Positions 9,392 through 18,102 of a stretch of 64,000 nucleotides of DNA are shown piece after piece. Numbering within the stretch: position 1 is the first letter of the stretch; the number at the start of each line of letters is the position of its first letter. The notes beneath the pieces were generated by a model. That model searched no databases, was not told where the DNA came from, and was given only the letters and a program-made list of their open reading frames with translations. Both the position numbers and the translations under genes were made by a program. The stretch spans positions 1 through 64,000 of the forward strand of contig NZ_STGD01000017.1 in assembly GCF_005222755.1 (NCBI RefSeq). The letters run 5' to 3'. This stretch comes from Roseomonas sp. HF4 (lineage in GTDB: Bacteria; Pseudomonadota; Alphaproteobacteria; Acetobacterales; Acetobacteraceae).

Positions 9392-11839
9392 TCATGACAG
9401 CGGCACGCCCCAGATGCCGGACGCGTACTCCGCGATCGAGCGGTCGGAGGAGAACCAGCCCATGCCCGCCGTGTTCATCACCGCCGTCCGGCGCCAGGCC
9501 TCGGGGTCGCGGTAGAGCGCCGCGGCGCGGCCCTGCGCCGCGGCATAGGCGTCGAAATCGGCCGCGACCATGAACCAGTCCTCGGCGCGGATCGCCGCGA
9601 CCAGGTCGCGGTAGCGGCCGTGATCGTCCGGCGAGAAGACGCCGCCACCGACCGCGTCGAGCACCTCGGCCAGGCTGTCGGAGGCGGCGATCGCCTGTTC
9701 GCCCCGCCAGCCCGCGGCGCGCCGCTCCGTCACCTCCTCGGCCGACAGGCCAAAGAGGAACAGGTGCTCCGCGCCGATCTGCCCGGCCATCTCGACGGTC
9801 GCGCCGTCCAGCGTGCCGATGGTGAGCGCGCCGTTCAGCGCGAGCTTCATGTTCCCCGTGCCGGACGCTTCCATCCCCGCCGTCGAGATCTGCTCCGACA
9901 GGTCGGCCGCGGGCACGATCGCCTCGGCCGCCGAGACGTTGTAGTTCGGCACGAACACGACCTTGAGCAGGCCGCGCACGGCGGGGTCGCGGTTGATCAC
10001 GCGGCCGACGTCGCAGGCGAGCTTGATGATCAGCTTCGCGCGGTGATAGCCCGGCGCCGCCTTGCCGGCGAAGATCTTCACGACCGGCGTCCATTCGCGC
10101 ATCGGCTGCGCGCGCATCGCCTCGTACAGCGCGATGGTCTGCAGCACGTTGAGCAGCTGCCGCTTGTATTCGTGGATGCGCTTGATCTGCACGTCGAACA
10201 GCGCGGCGGGGTCGACGCGCACGCCCGCCTGCTCGCGGATCATGAGCGCGAGCGCCTCCTTGTTCGCGCGCTTGACCGCGGCGAAGCGGCCCTGGAAGGC
10301 GGCGTCGCCGGCCAGCGCGCGCAGCCCTTCGAGCGCATCGGGCTCGTCCAGCACGCGGGGCCCGATCGCGTCCACGATGAGCGCGGTCAGGCCCGGGTTG
10401 CACTGCATCAGCCAGCGGCGGAAGGAGATGCCGTTGGTCTTGTTGACGATGCGTTCGGGATGCAGCGCGTGCAGGTCCTGGAACACCGTCTGGCGCATCA
10501 GCGTGGTGTGCAGCGCCGAGACCCCGTTCACCCGGTGCGATCCCACGAAGGCGAGCTGCCCCATGCGCACGCGCCGCCCATGCTCCTCCCCGATCAGGGA
10601 GACGGAGGCGAACAGCCGGTCGTCGCCCGGATGCGCCGCGCGCACGGCGTCGAGGTGCTCGGCGTTGATCCGGTAGATGATCTGCATGTGCCGCGGCAGC
10701 AGCCGCTCCATCAGCGGCACCGGCCAGGATTCCAGCGCCTCCGGCAGCAGGGTGTGGTTGGTGTAGGAGGTGGCCGCACGGGTGATGCGCCACGCATCGG
10801 CCCAGGCGATGCCGTGCTCGTCCACCAGCAGGCGCATCAGCTCGGCGATGGCGATCGCGGGATGCGTGTCGTTCAGCTGGATCGCGACGCGGTCGGCCAG
10901 CGCCGAGAGGTCCGCCTCCTCCCGCAGGTGGCGGCGGATCAGGTCCTGCAGGGCGGCCGAGGTGAAGAAGTATTCCTGCCTGAGGCGCAGCTCCTGCCCC
11001 GCCGGGCTGTCGTCGGACGGGTAGAGGATCTTGGAGATCGCCTCGGCCCGGACCTGGCCCGCGAGCGCGCCGAGGTGGTCGCCGCGGTTGAAGGCGTCGA
11101 GGCGCATCGGGTCCGGCGCGCCGGCCCGCCAGAGCCGCAGCGTGTTCACCTGCCGGCCGCGCCAGCCGACCACCGGCGTGTCGTAGGCGATGGCGTCGAC
11201 CCATTCGCCGGGGATCCAGCGGTGGTGCACCGGGCCGTCCTGGCCGTTGTCGCTGGTCACCTCGCCGCCGAAGCCGATCCGATGGCGGATCTCGGGCCGC
11301 GCGAATTCCCAGGGGTTGCCGAAGGCGAGCCAGTCCTCGGGGTATTCCTGCTGCCAGCCGTCGCGGATGAGCTGGCGGAACAGGCCGTGGTCGTAGCGGA
11401 TGCCGTAGCCGAAGGCCGGGATGCCGAGGCTCGACATGCTCTCGAGGAAGCAGGCCGCGAGCCGGCCGAGACCCCCGTTGCCGAGCGCGGCGTCAGGCTC
11501 GGGGAGCCGCGCCTGGTCGAGCGTGAGGCCGAGGCTGGCGAGCGCCTCCCGGAGGTCGTCCTCGAGCCCGAGATTGGAGACGTTCTCGCGCAGCACGCGC
11601 CCGATCAGGAACTCGAGCGACAGGTAGTAGACCGTCTTGCCCCCGGCGCCGCGGCGGTCGTGCATCTGCGCGAGGAAGCGCTCGACGACCTTGTCCCGCA
11701 CCGCGAGCGCCGTCGCCATGAACCAGTCCCGGTCGCGCGCCTCGGATGGCGGCTTGCCAAGCGTGTAGGTCAGCTTTCGGAGAATGAGGTCCCGCAAGGC
11801 GACGGAAGGCGCTTCGGCCGAGGGGGTAGTCATGGACAT
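9392..11839 (-). CDS. glgP: Glycogen phosphorylase
   Basis: The 815-residue GT35 enzyme phosphorolyses glycogen to glucose-1-phosphate. The PLP-lysine region EASGTGNMKLALNGALTIGT is intact, as are YYLSLEFLIGRVLRENVSNL near the N-terminus and EDWLAFGNPWEF. The open frame runs 278 codons further upstream, but that part is low-complexity shadow. ATG 11839 and ATG 11833 are the plausible starts and neither has a perfect ribosome site. This is the first gene of the leftward glgP-C-A-X group, so the operon promoter should lie between 11840 and 12100, where the divergent SH3 gene also begins. Confidence 0.94.
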   Translation of the reverse strand: MSMTTPSAEAPSVALRDLILRKLTYTLGKPPSEARDRDWFMATALAVRDKVVERFLAQMHDRRGAGGKTVYYLSLEFLIGRVLRENVSNLGLEDDLREALASLGLTLDQARLPEPDAALGNGGLGRLAACFLESMSSLGIPAFGYGIRYDHGLFRQLIRDGWQQEYPEDWLAFGNPWEFARPEIRHRIGFGGEVTSDNGQDGPVHHRWIPGEWVDAIAYDTPVVGWRGRQVNTLRLWRAGAPDPMRLDAFNRGDHLGALAGQVRAEAISKILYPSDDSPAGQELRLRQEYFFTSAALQDLIRRHLREEADLSALADRVAIQLNDTHPAIAIAELMRLLVDEHGIAWADAWRITRAATSYTNHTLLPEALESWPVPLMERLLPRHMQIIYRINAEHLDAVRAAHPGDDRLFASVSLIGEEHGRRVRMGQLAFVGSHRVNGVSALHTTLMRQTVFQDLHALHPERIVNKTNGISFRRWLMQCNPGLTALIVDAIGPRVLDEPDALEGLRALAGDAAFQGRFAAVKRANKEALALMIREQAGVRVDPAALFDVQIKRIHEYKRQLLNVLQTIALYEAMRAQPMREWTPVVKIFAGKAAPGYHRAKLIIKLACDVGRVINRDPAVRGLLKVVFVPNYNVSAAEAIVPAADLSEQISTAGMEASGTGNMKLALNGALTIGTLDGATVEMAGQIGAEHLFLFGLSAEEVTERRAAGWRGEQAIAASDSLAEVLDAVGGGVFSPDDHGRYRDLVAAIRAEDWFMVAADFDAYAAAQGRAAALYRDPEAWRRTAVMNTAGMGWFSSDRSIAEYASGIWGVPLS

Positions 11840-12100
11840 GGACAGAGCGAAGGTCTCCGACGCCGTGTTGATTCGTTCTGTCAGGCTACCAGAACGCCCG
11901 GACCGTCCAAAGGTCGAAGCGGCCGGCGCGCGCCGCAGGCGGCGCCGGGGCTGGACGCGGCGGCAAGGCTGCTGGTAGGCGCGCCCCGTGCGGAGCTGCC
12001 GGACGGGCAAGGAAGGCTGCATCCCGTGCGCCGCATTCCGCGCGCCGCGCGGTCGCCATCCCGCCCGGGGCCGGCCCGCATGGCGGCAGGAGGAACGACG
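11840..12100. promoter_or_regulatory. Divergent intergenic region between glgP and the SH3-domain gene
   Basis: The 261-base spacer must contain the leftward glg promoter and the rightward promoter of the SH3 gene. It is GC-rich and I see no convincing -35/-10 pair. A ribosome-binding site AGGAGG at 12088-12093 precedes the SH3 gene. Confidence 0.4.
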
Positions 12101-12550
12101 ATGCCGGAGCGATCGCCTTGCCGGCGCCCTCGGGCGCCATACCGTCCAGCGGCACGGATCCTGTGCGCGCTGGCGCTCGGCCTCGCGCCCTGCATGCCGG
12201 GGACGGCGTTCGCGCAGGGCGCGGCCGAGCCGCTCCGCCCCGGCCCGGCCGATTTCTGGTCGGATGTGCATCGCTGGACGGGGTCCGAGGCAACACGCCC
12301 CGTCGGCCCGGCCGCGCGCCCGGCGCCGGTTGGGGGAGCACGCGCGGCGCCGGGCGCGCTTCGCCAGGTGATCACGAGCCGCCGCAGCCGGGCGAACCTC
12401 CGCCGGGACCCGGGGCTGGACGCGCCGGTGCTCCGCGTCCTGCCGCCCGGAACGGCGCTCAACGTCTTCGCCGAGGCGGATGGCGGCTGGCTGCAGGTGG
12501 GCGAGGACCGCGCCGCCGGCTGGATGCACGAGTCGGTGCTCGACCGCTGA
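12101..12550 (+). CDS. Exported bacterial SH3-domain protein
   Basis: The product has 149 residues. After a long n-region there is a hydrophobic core (ARILCALALGLAPCM) and a likely AFAQG cleavage site. A P/A-rich linker then leads to an SH3b domain, SRRSRANLRRDPGLDAPVLR, with PPGTALNVFAEADGGWLQVG and GWMHESVL at the end. Such domains bind peptidoglycan or scaffold envelope proteins. The start is fixed by AGGAGG 7 bases before ATG 12101; an ATG at 12080 in the same frame lacks a site. It is divergent from glgP and 362 bases before the sigma-54 regulator, so its link to either is open. Confidence 0.8.
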   Translation: MPERSPCRRPRAPYRPAARILCALALGLAPCMPGTAFAQGAAEPLRPGPADFWSDVHRWTGSEATRPVGPAARPAPVGGARAAPGALRQVITSRRSRANLRRDPGLDAPVLRVLPPGTALNVFAEADGGWLQVGEDRAAGWMHESVLDR

Positions 12551-12912
12551 CTTCGCGCCCGCCGGCGCGCCGTTCACGGCAGCGCGACGCAGAGGCATCG
12601 GATTGGCCGGCGCGGGGGTCCGCGCCGAGGCTTCCGACGCGCCTCCCTCCGCGCCGCGCCCGCCACGGCTCAAATGCTCACGCTCACACGATCGTGAATT
12701 CAGCGAACCAAATACGAGAATTTCAATTATTTGACACTATGTAAGGTAGCGACGCCCGCAATGTGATCTGCATCAATAAAAAGGGCTTTTCGTTTGAGAC
12801 ATCTTTGTTCGTCGTGTTATTCTTTCATTTATTAAAGTGTTTCCACGTTCAGGCCCGATCGGGGGCTCGCCCGGCGCGGCCAGACGCCTTCAGACGCTCC
12901 AGGGAGGCCGCT
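12551..12912. promoter_or_regulatory. AT-rich control region before the sigma-54 activator gene
   Basis: The first 130 bases are GC-rich. From about 12690 to 12850 the sequence is strikingly AT-rich for this genome. It includes a TTGACA hexamer at 12731-12736 without a good -10 at the usual distance, the FNR/FixK-like box at 12763-12776, and T-rich runs up to 12840. This looks like a control region, probably for the gene at 12913. An open frame from 12763 crosses it, but its residues (MICINKKGFSFETSLF) do not resemble the rest of the protein. Confidence 0.55.
12763..12776. promoter_or_regulatory. FNR/FixK-like operator
   Basis: GTGATCTGCATCAA matches the FNR/FixK/ANR consensus TTGATN4ATCAA at 9 of 10 specified positions, with the perfect dyad TGAT-N4-ATCA. 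The CTGC spacer resembles ones I recall from FixK/ANR sites. It lies about 140 bases upstream of the GTG start of the sigma-54 activator, inside the AT-rich island. It suggests oxygen- or redox-linked control of the activator, and through it of the fibre operon. No transcription start is known, so activator or repressor placement cannot be decided. Confidence 0.5.
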
Positions 12913-14112
<1,200 letters not shown>

Positions 14113-14170
14113 GGGGTCGGGATGCCTCGACCTGCCACGACGGCCCGGCCTGGGCGGAAGGGGCTCATCA

Positions 14171-15511
14171 ATGTCAGGCAAGACGAAGGCTGGTTACGTC
14201 GCTCTGGCCCTGCTGGCCGGCGCAATACCATCGGGCGGCGCCTTCGCGCAGGGCGTCAGCGCGGAGGAGCTGCGCGCCTTCCGCGCGGCGCTCGAACGCC
14301 AGCAGCAGCAACTGCGCGAGCAGTCCGACCGCCTCGCGCGCCAGGAGCGCCTGATCCAGGCGCAATCGCGCGAGATCGAGACGCTGCGGGGCGCGGTGGG
14401 CGCTCCGCCGTCGCGCAGGACGGCGGCGGCGCAGCGCGCCCCGGCCGCCGCGCCGGTCGTGGTGCCGGCGCCTGCCGGGACGCAGCCAGCCGAGGCGCCG
14501 CGCGGTCCCTCCACCGCCGCCGAGGCCGCCCAGGTCGCCCGGCGCGAGGAACAGCGCGTGCTCGGCACCGACCCGACGCTGGCACGCGTCGGCGGTGTGC
14601 TGACGCCGCGCGGCGCGCTCTCGGTCGAGCCTACCCTCGAATACCTCTATGGCGAGAACATCCAGGCGACGGTGAACGGCTTCTCGATCGTACCCGGCAT
14701 CACCTTCGGCAGCGTCGACATCCGCCGGTCCACGCGGCGCGCCGCGACGGCCGCGGTCACGCTCCGCTACGGCGTGACGGACCGCTTCGAGATCAACACG
14801 CGCATCCCCTACGTGTTCCGCAACGACACGATCGAGACCGGCCCGTCCGACATCACGGCCCAGCCGATCGTGATCGACCCGAGCGGCGACGGGCTCGGGG
14901 ACATCGAGTTCGGCGCGTCCTACCAGATCAACGCCGGGCTCGCGGACTGGCCGATCTTCATCGCGAACCTGCGCGTGAAGTCCGACACCGGGCGCAGCCC
15001 CTTCGAGGTGCCGATCTATACGGTGAACGACATCCAGGGCGGCTTCCTGCGCGGCCTGGAGCGCGAGCTGCCGACCGGCACCGGCTTCTGGTCGGTCGAA
15101 CCCGGCATCACCGTCGCCTGGGCGTCGGACCCGGCGGTGTTCTTCGGCGGGCTGCGCTACATCTGGAACATCGCGCGCGACGTCGACGTGCAGGACCCGG
15201 CGGGCGGGCCGTCGCGGCGGCTCAACCTCGACCCCGGCGACGGAATCGGGCTCAATTTCGGCGTCGGCTTCGCGCTGAACGAACGCACCTCGATCAGCCT
15301 CGGCTACGAGCACATCTTCGTGTTCCGCTCGAGCCAGGAGGGACAGAGCATCGCGGGATCCTCGACCGACATTGGGACCTTCAACTTCGGCCTGTCCTAT
15401 CGCGCCTCGGAAGCCGTGAGCGTCAACCTCGGCGTCGGCATCGGCGTGACCGAGGGCGCGCCCGATGCGCGGCTGATCCTGCGCGTGCCGGTGCGGTTCA
15501 ACCTGATCTGA
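14171..15511 (+). CDS. Outer-membrane beta-barrel with N-terminal coiled coil (FapF-like)
   Basis: The 446-residue exported protein has a signal peptide with AFAQG near residue 27. A Q/R/E-rich coiled coil follows at about 29-75 (RAALERQQQQLREQSDRLAR), then a P/A-rich linker at 76-120. From about 135 to the end there are alternating amphipathic strands (VTLRYGVTDRFEINTRIPYV, IFIANLRVKSDTG, ISLGYEHIFVF) ending in RVPVRFNLI, as in outer-membrane barrels. This coiled-coil-plus-barrel plan is that of FapF, the channel exporting Fap amyloid in Pseudomonas. It also resembles the wider MetA-pathway/phenol-degradation porin-like family, so FapF function is inferred mainly from the neighbours. ATG 14171 is preceded by a GGAAGGGG stretch. 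Confidence 0.65.
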   Translation: MSGKTKAGYVALALLAGAIPSGGAFAQGVSAEELRAFRAALERQQQQLREQSDRLARQERLIQAQSREIETLRGAVGAPPSRRTAAAQRAPAAAPVVVPAPAGTQPAEAPRGPSTAAEAAQVARREEQRVLGTDPTLARVGGVLTPRGALSVEPTLEYLYGENIQATVNGFSIVPGITFGSVDIRRSTRRAATAAVTLRYGVTDRFEINTRIPYVFRNDTIETGPSDITAQPIVIDPSGDGLGDIEFGASYQINAGLADWPIFIANLRVKSDTGRSPFEVPIYTVNDIQGGFLRGLERELPTGTGFWSVEPGITVAWASDPAVFFGGLRYIWNIARDVDVQDPAGGPSRRLNLDPGDGIGLNFGVGFALNERTSISLGYEHIFVFRSSQEGQSIAGSSTDIGTFNFGLSYRASEAVSVNLGVGIGVTEGAPDARLILRVPVRFNLI

Positions 15512-15677
15512 CCCGAAGCGCCGACGCGGCGAACGGGGTGCGGCCGCGCCATGCGGCCGCGCCGTCGCGCGCGGCCTTCGCGATCCGCATCCGGCGCTGT
15601 CGCCCAACCGCCGATCCACGCTGTTAACCGCGCGTTAAGGTTTACGTCGCGACACGCGCAGCGTGACGCGCCGGCAC

Positions 15678-15691
15678 GGTGCGGCCGCACC
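15678..15691. promoter_or_regulatory. Candidate enhancer (UAS) for the sigma-54 activator
   Basis: GGTGCGGCCGCACC is a perfect 14-bp palindrome centred about 75 bases upstream of the -24 element. Fis-type bEBPs bind dyads at this kind of distance, so it is a reasonable binding site for the activator at 12913. In GC-rich DNA such palindromes also occur by chance. Confidence 0.35.
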
Positions 15692-15758
15692 TGCGGCACG
15701 TCTCCGCAGCGCCTGGATTCCCTGGACATGCCGCCTGTAGCGCTGCGGCCCGCATGGC

Positions 15759-15774
15759 TGGCACGCAGGTTGCT
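15759..15774 (+). promoter_or_regulatory. Sigma-54 (RpoN) -24/-12 promoter
   Basis: TGGCACGcaggTTGCT is an exact match to the RpoN consensus TGGCACG-N4-TTGC[A/T], with the invariant GG and GC separated by exactly 10 bases. It points toward the repeat-protein gene at 15926 and would start transcription near 15785. I noticed no comparable match elsewhere in the window, although several TGGCAC hexamers occur. With a bEBP gene less than 3 kb upstream, the functional link is strong. Confidence 0.85.
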
Positions 15775-15925
15775 GTCCTCTCTCCTGCGCGAAGGAGAAG
15801 GTTGGACAAGGGACGACCATCGCGCGGCACGCATCGCCGCAGGTCCCGCCTTACTGCCGCTCCGCATGGCGCAAGCTCGGCGCACCTCGCGTCGGGCCGT
15901 GACAACACGGAACGAGGAGAGAGAC

Positions 15926-16903
15926 ATGCGAGCACTTCTTCTGGCGACGGCCGGCGTGGTCGTCTTCGGCGGCGCAGCGATGGCCAGCGACGACGGCTAC
16001 AGCCGCTACCGCACGACCGTGATGGATCACTACGCCGCGGCGCTCGGCGTGAACCTCGGCGAGACGGCGGGCAACGAATCGACCACGGGCTACCGCCAGG
16101 CCAACAGCGTGCGCATGACCCGCAGCTTCGGCGGCGGCGCGCGCGGCGTGTTCAACGTCAACCAGAATGCGGGCGCGAATTCCGCGCAGCAGAACGCGGT
16201 CGCCGTGGCCTATGTGGAGGGCTGCGACTGCGAGGCCGGCTTCAAGTACGGCGACGGCGACGCCAACGCCGTGGCGGTGAATGCCGGCGCCGTCATCGGC
16301 AACCGGAGCCAGAACGGCTCCTACCGCTACGGCAGCGGCGGCACGAGCGCGACCGCCTCGCTGACCGACTCCTTCGGTGGCGCCACGGGCGTCGCGCAGG
16401 TGAACCAGAACGCCGGCGCGAACAGCCTGCAGCAGAACGCGACCGCCATCGCCTATGCCGACAACATCGAGGGGACCCGCCGCCAGACGCGCGACGCCTG
16501 GGCCATCTCGGCCAATGTCGGCGTGGTCACCGGCTCGGGCAACTGGTCGGACGACTACGACCACACCGCGCGCGGCCGGATCGACGGCTCGTTCGGCCGC
16601 TTCACCGGCCTCGCGAACGTGAACCAGAACGTCGGCGCCAACAGCCTGCAGCAGAACGCGGCCGCGCTCTCGGCCGTCGAGTTCTGCGAATGCGCGGCGA
16701 ACGACCTGTCCACCACCATCGCCGCGGCGGCGAACATCGGTGGCGTGGTCGGCAACCACGCCAGCGCGCACAGCGGGTCGGCCGGCGTCTCGATGACCGG
16801 TTCCTTCAACGGGATGACCGGCATCGCGCAGGTGAACCAGAACGCCGGCGCGAACAGCCTGGCGCAGAACGCCGTGGCGATCGGCGCCGTCTACAACCGC
16901 TGA
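15926..16903 (+). CDS. Secreted repeat protein, candidate major amyloid subunit (FapC-like)
   Basis: The 325-residue exported protein has a signal peptide ending at about AMA (residue 20) and no membrane segment. Four copies of a roughly 30-residue motif, GVAQVNQNAGANSLQQNA, lie near residues 66-96, 147-177, 219-250 and 290-321, spaced 81, 72 and 71 residues apart. Each gap contains a second motif of the type AxAxxANxGxVxGN, so the unit is a composite repeat of about 72-81 residues. The N/Q/G/A-rich pattern resembles Fap (and loosely curli) amyloid repeats. Cysteines occur only as two CxC pairs, Cys100/102 and Cys254/256, between repeats 1-2 and 3-4. A good ribosome site GAGGAGA precedes ATG 15926, and the sigma-54 promoter lies about 150 bases upstream. 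Probably the main extracellular fibre subunit; direct proof is lacking. Confidence 0.75.
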   Translation: MRALLLATAGVVVFGGAAMASDDGYSRYRTTVMDHYAAALGVNLGETAGNESTTGYRQANSVRMTRSFGGGARGVFNVNQNAGANSAQQNAVAVAYVEGCDCEAGFKYGDGDANAVAVNAGAVIGNRSQNGSYRYGSGGTSATASLTDSFGGATGVAQVNQNAGANSLQQNATAIAYADNIEGTRRQTRDAWAISANVGVVTGSGNWSDDYDHTARGRIDGSFGRFTGLANVNQNVGANSLQQNAAALSAVEFCECAANDLSTTIAAAANIGGVVGNHASAHSGSAGVSMTGSFNGMTGIAQVNQNAGANSLAQNAVAIGAVYNR

Positions 16904-16915
16904 TCCGTCCTGACC

Positions 16916-16943
16916 GTGCCGGCAGCCCCCGTGCTGCCGGCAC
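16916..16943. promoter_or_regulatory. Intercistronic hairpin after the major subunit gene
   Basis: GTGCCGGCAG (16916-16925) pairs perfectly with CTGCCGGCAC (16934-16943) across an 8-base loop. It begins 12 bases after the stop codon and has no T-run. It may act as a partial terminator or as a 3' mRNA stabiliser, which would keep the major subunit transcript more abundant than the downstream minor-subunit part. Confidence 0.6.
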
Positions 16944-16980
16944 GACCTCTATCCGACTTCACCAGAGGAGGGACGCAGAA

Positions 16981-17294
16981 TGAGGATCATCGCCACAGCA
17001 TTGGTGTTCGGCGCCGCGGTTGCGCTGCCCGCAACGGCCAGCGATCCGCTCGCGGGGCTCGAGCCGATCGGCGTGCAGGAACTGGCGGGCACCTCGGGCC
17101 GCGCCGGCCTCGACATCGAGGCCGCCAACCAGGCGCTGCTCCGCGACACCCATGTCGGCGCGAACAGCGCGACCGGCAGCAACATGATCTCCGGCTCCCT
17201 GAACGGGAATGCCGGCATCACGACGGTCTTCCAGAACACGGGCAACAACACGATCCTGCAGTCCGCGACGACCGTCACCGTCAACATGCGCTGA
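16981..17294 (+). CDS. Small secreted repeat protein, candidate minor/nucleator subunit (FapB-like)
   Basis: This is a 104-residue exported protein with a signal peptide ending near PATA (residue 20). Its C-terminal third (71-101) reads ISGSLNGNAGITTVFQNTGN and so on. This aligns with the repeat of the preceding protein at the conserved S-x-NG, GI, QN, G-N and Q positions. One copy of the first sub-motif also seems present at 49-68 (HVGANSATGSN). A single-repeat partner of a multi-repeat subunit fits a nucleator or cap role. Residues 26-40 contain LEPIGVQELAGTSGR, which resembles the double-glycine-like motifs of two later proteins. It is 77 bases after the major subunit gene, beyond a hairpin. 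Confidence 0.65.
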
Positions 17295-17303
17295 GGCCAG
17301 CCC

Positions 17304-18083
17304 ATGCGCCGTGCGCTGACGCCGATCCTGCTCTCCGCCCTGCTTGCGGCCTGCGCCGCGGACGGGACGGAAGGCACGCGCGCGCCGCCGGCCCCGGGCG
17401 CCGCCGCGATGCCGGTGCCGGATTTCGACACCGGCGGGCCGAGCCTGTTGGTGCCGGTGCGCGACATCCGATCGCGCCGCTTCGCCCGCACCATCCGGCA
17501 GCGCTTCGACTATTCCTGCGGCTCGGCCGCGCTCGCGACGCTTCTCACGCACCACTACCGCCTGCCGACCACCGAGGAGGCCGTGCTGCAGGACATGGTC
17601 GCCGAGGGCGATGCGGAGCGCATCCGCACCCTCGGCTTCTCGCTGCTCGACATGCAGCGGTATCTCGCGCGGCGCGGCATCCGCTCGAACGGCTACCGCA
17701 TGCCGCTGGAGCGCTTCGCCGAAGTGGGCGTGCCGGCCATCGTGCTGATCGACAACAACGGCTACCGGCACTTCGTGGTGCTGCGCGGCATCACCGGGGA
17801 CCGCGTGCTGATCGGCGACCCCAACCTCGGCACGCGCACCATGCCGCGCGTACGCTTCGAGGAATCCTGGAACGGGGTGCTCTTCGTCATCCTCGACCGA
17901 CCCGACCTCGGGCGCGCCGGCTACAGCCTGGCCGAGGACTGGGGCATCCGCTCGCGGGCGCCAGGCGTCCTGGTGCGGGACCAGATGGACCGCACCCTCG
18001 TCGGCCTCGGCATGCCGGCGCCGCTGGTGCTCTATTCCGGCGTGCCGGACACGCGCGGTTTCCTGCCACAACGCTTTTTCTGA
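17304..18083 (+). CDS. C39-family cysteine peptidase lipoprotein (FapD-like)
   Basis: The 259-residue protein has a lipobox LLAAC (Cys17), so it should be anchored in the envelope. Its peptidase core has the C39 arrangement: Gln66 and Cys72 in QRFDYSCGSAALATLL, His156 in NGYRHFVVLRG and Asp172 in LIGDPNLG. All catalytic residues are therefore present. C39 domains cleave after double-glycine-type leaders in bacteriocin export, and FapD in Pseudomonas Fap operons is a member. It starts 9 bases after the minor-subunit gene and is clearly in the same operon. Likely substrates are the exported operon proteins bearing [DE]L-x3-[RS]-[GA] motifs. The stretch after residue 180 (about 80 residues) is less conserved. 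Confidence 0.8.
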   Translation: MRRALTPILLSALLAACAADGTEGTRAPPAPGAAAMPVPDFDTGGPSLLVPVRDIRSRRFARTIRQRFDYSCGSAALATLLTHHYRLPTTEEAVLQDMVAEGDAERIRTLGFSLLDMQRYLARRGIRSNGYRMPLERFAEVGVPAIVLIDNNGYRHFVVLRGITGDRVLIGDPNLGTRTMPRVRFEESWNGVLFVILDRPDLGRAGYSLAEDWGIRSRAPGVLVRDQMDRTLVGLGMPAPLVLYSGVPDTRGFLPQRFF

Positions 18084-18102
18084 CACGGGAGGAGCTCGTC
18101 TC

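Larger units (their letters stand above)
15512..15925. promoter_or_regulatory. Long intergenic control region of the repeat-fibre operon
   Basis: This gap of 414 bases separates the barrel gene and the major repeat protein. It holds a 12-base tandem repeat TGCGGCCGCGCC near 15539-15563, a 14-bp palindrome at 15678-15691 and the sigma-54 promoter at 15759-15774. The distance from promoter to ATG (about 150 bases) leaves a long leader of roughly 140 bases. No protein-coding sequence is convincing here. Confidence 0.7.

Noticed and set aside
9620-12100. Plus-strand open frame leading into the SH3 gene
   Set aside because: Antisense to glgP. Only its last 149 codons form the real SH3-domain protein, with its own ribosome site.
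12763-12912. N-terminal extension of the sigma-54 activator from ATG 12763
   Set aside because: The extension crosses an AT-rich control region with a possible FNR box, has unrelated composition, and GTG 12913 has a good ribosome site.
16120-16900. Possible CRISPR or DNA repeat array
   Set aside because: The repeats are protein-coding motifs with diverged DNA and long unequal spacing, not short direct repeats with unique spacers.
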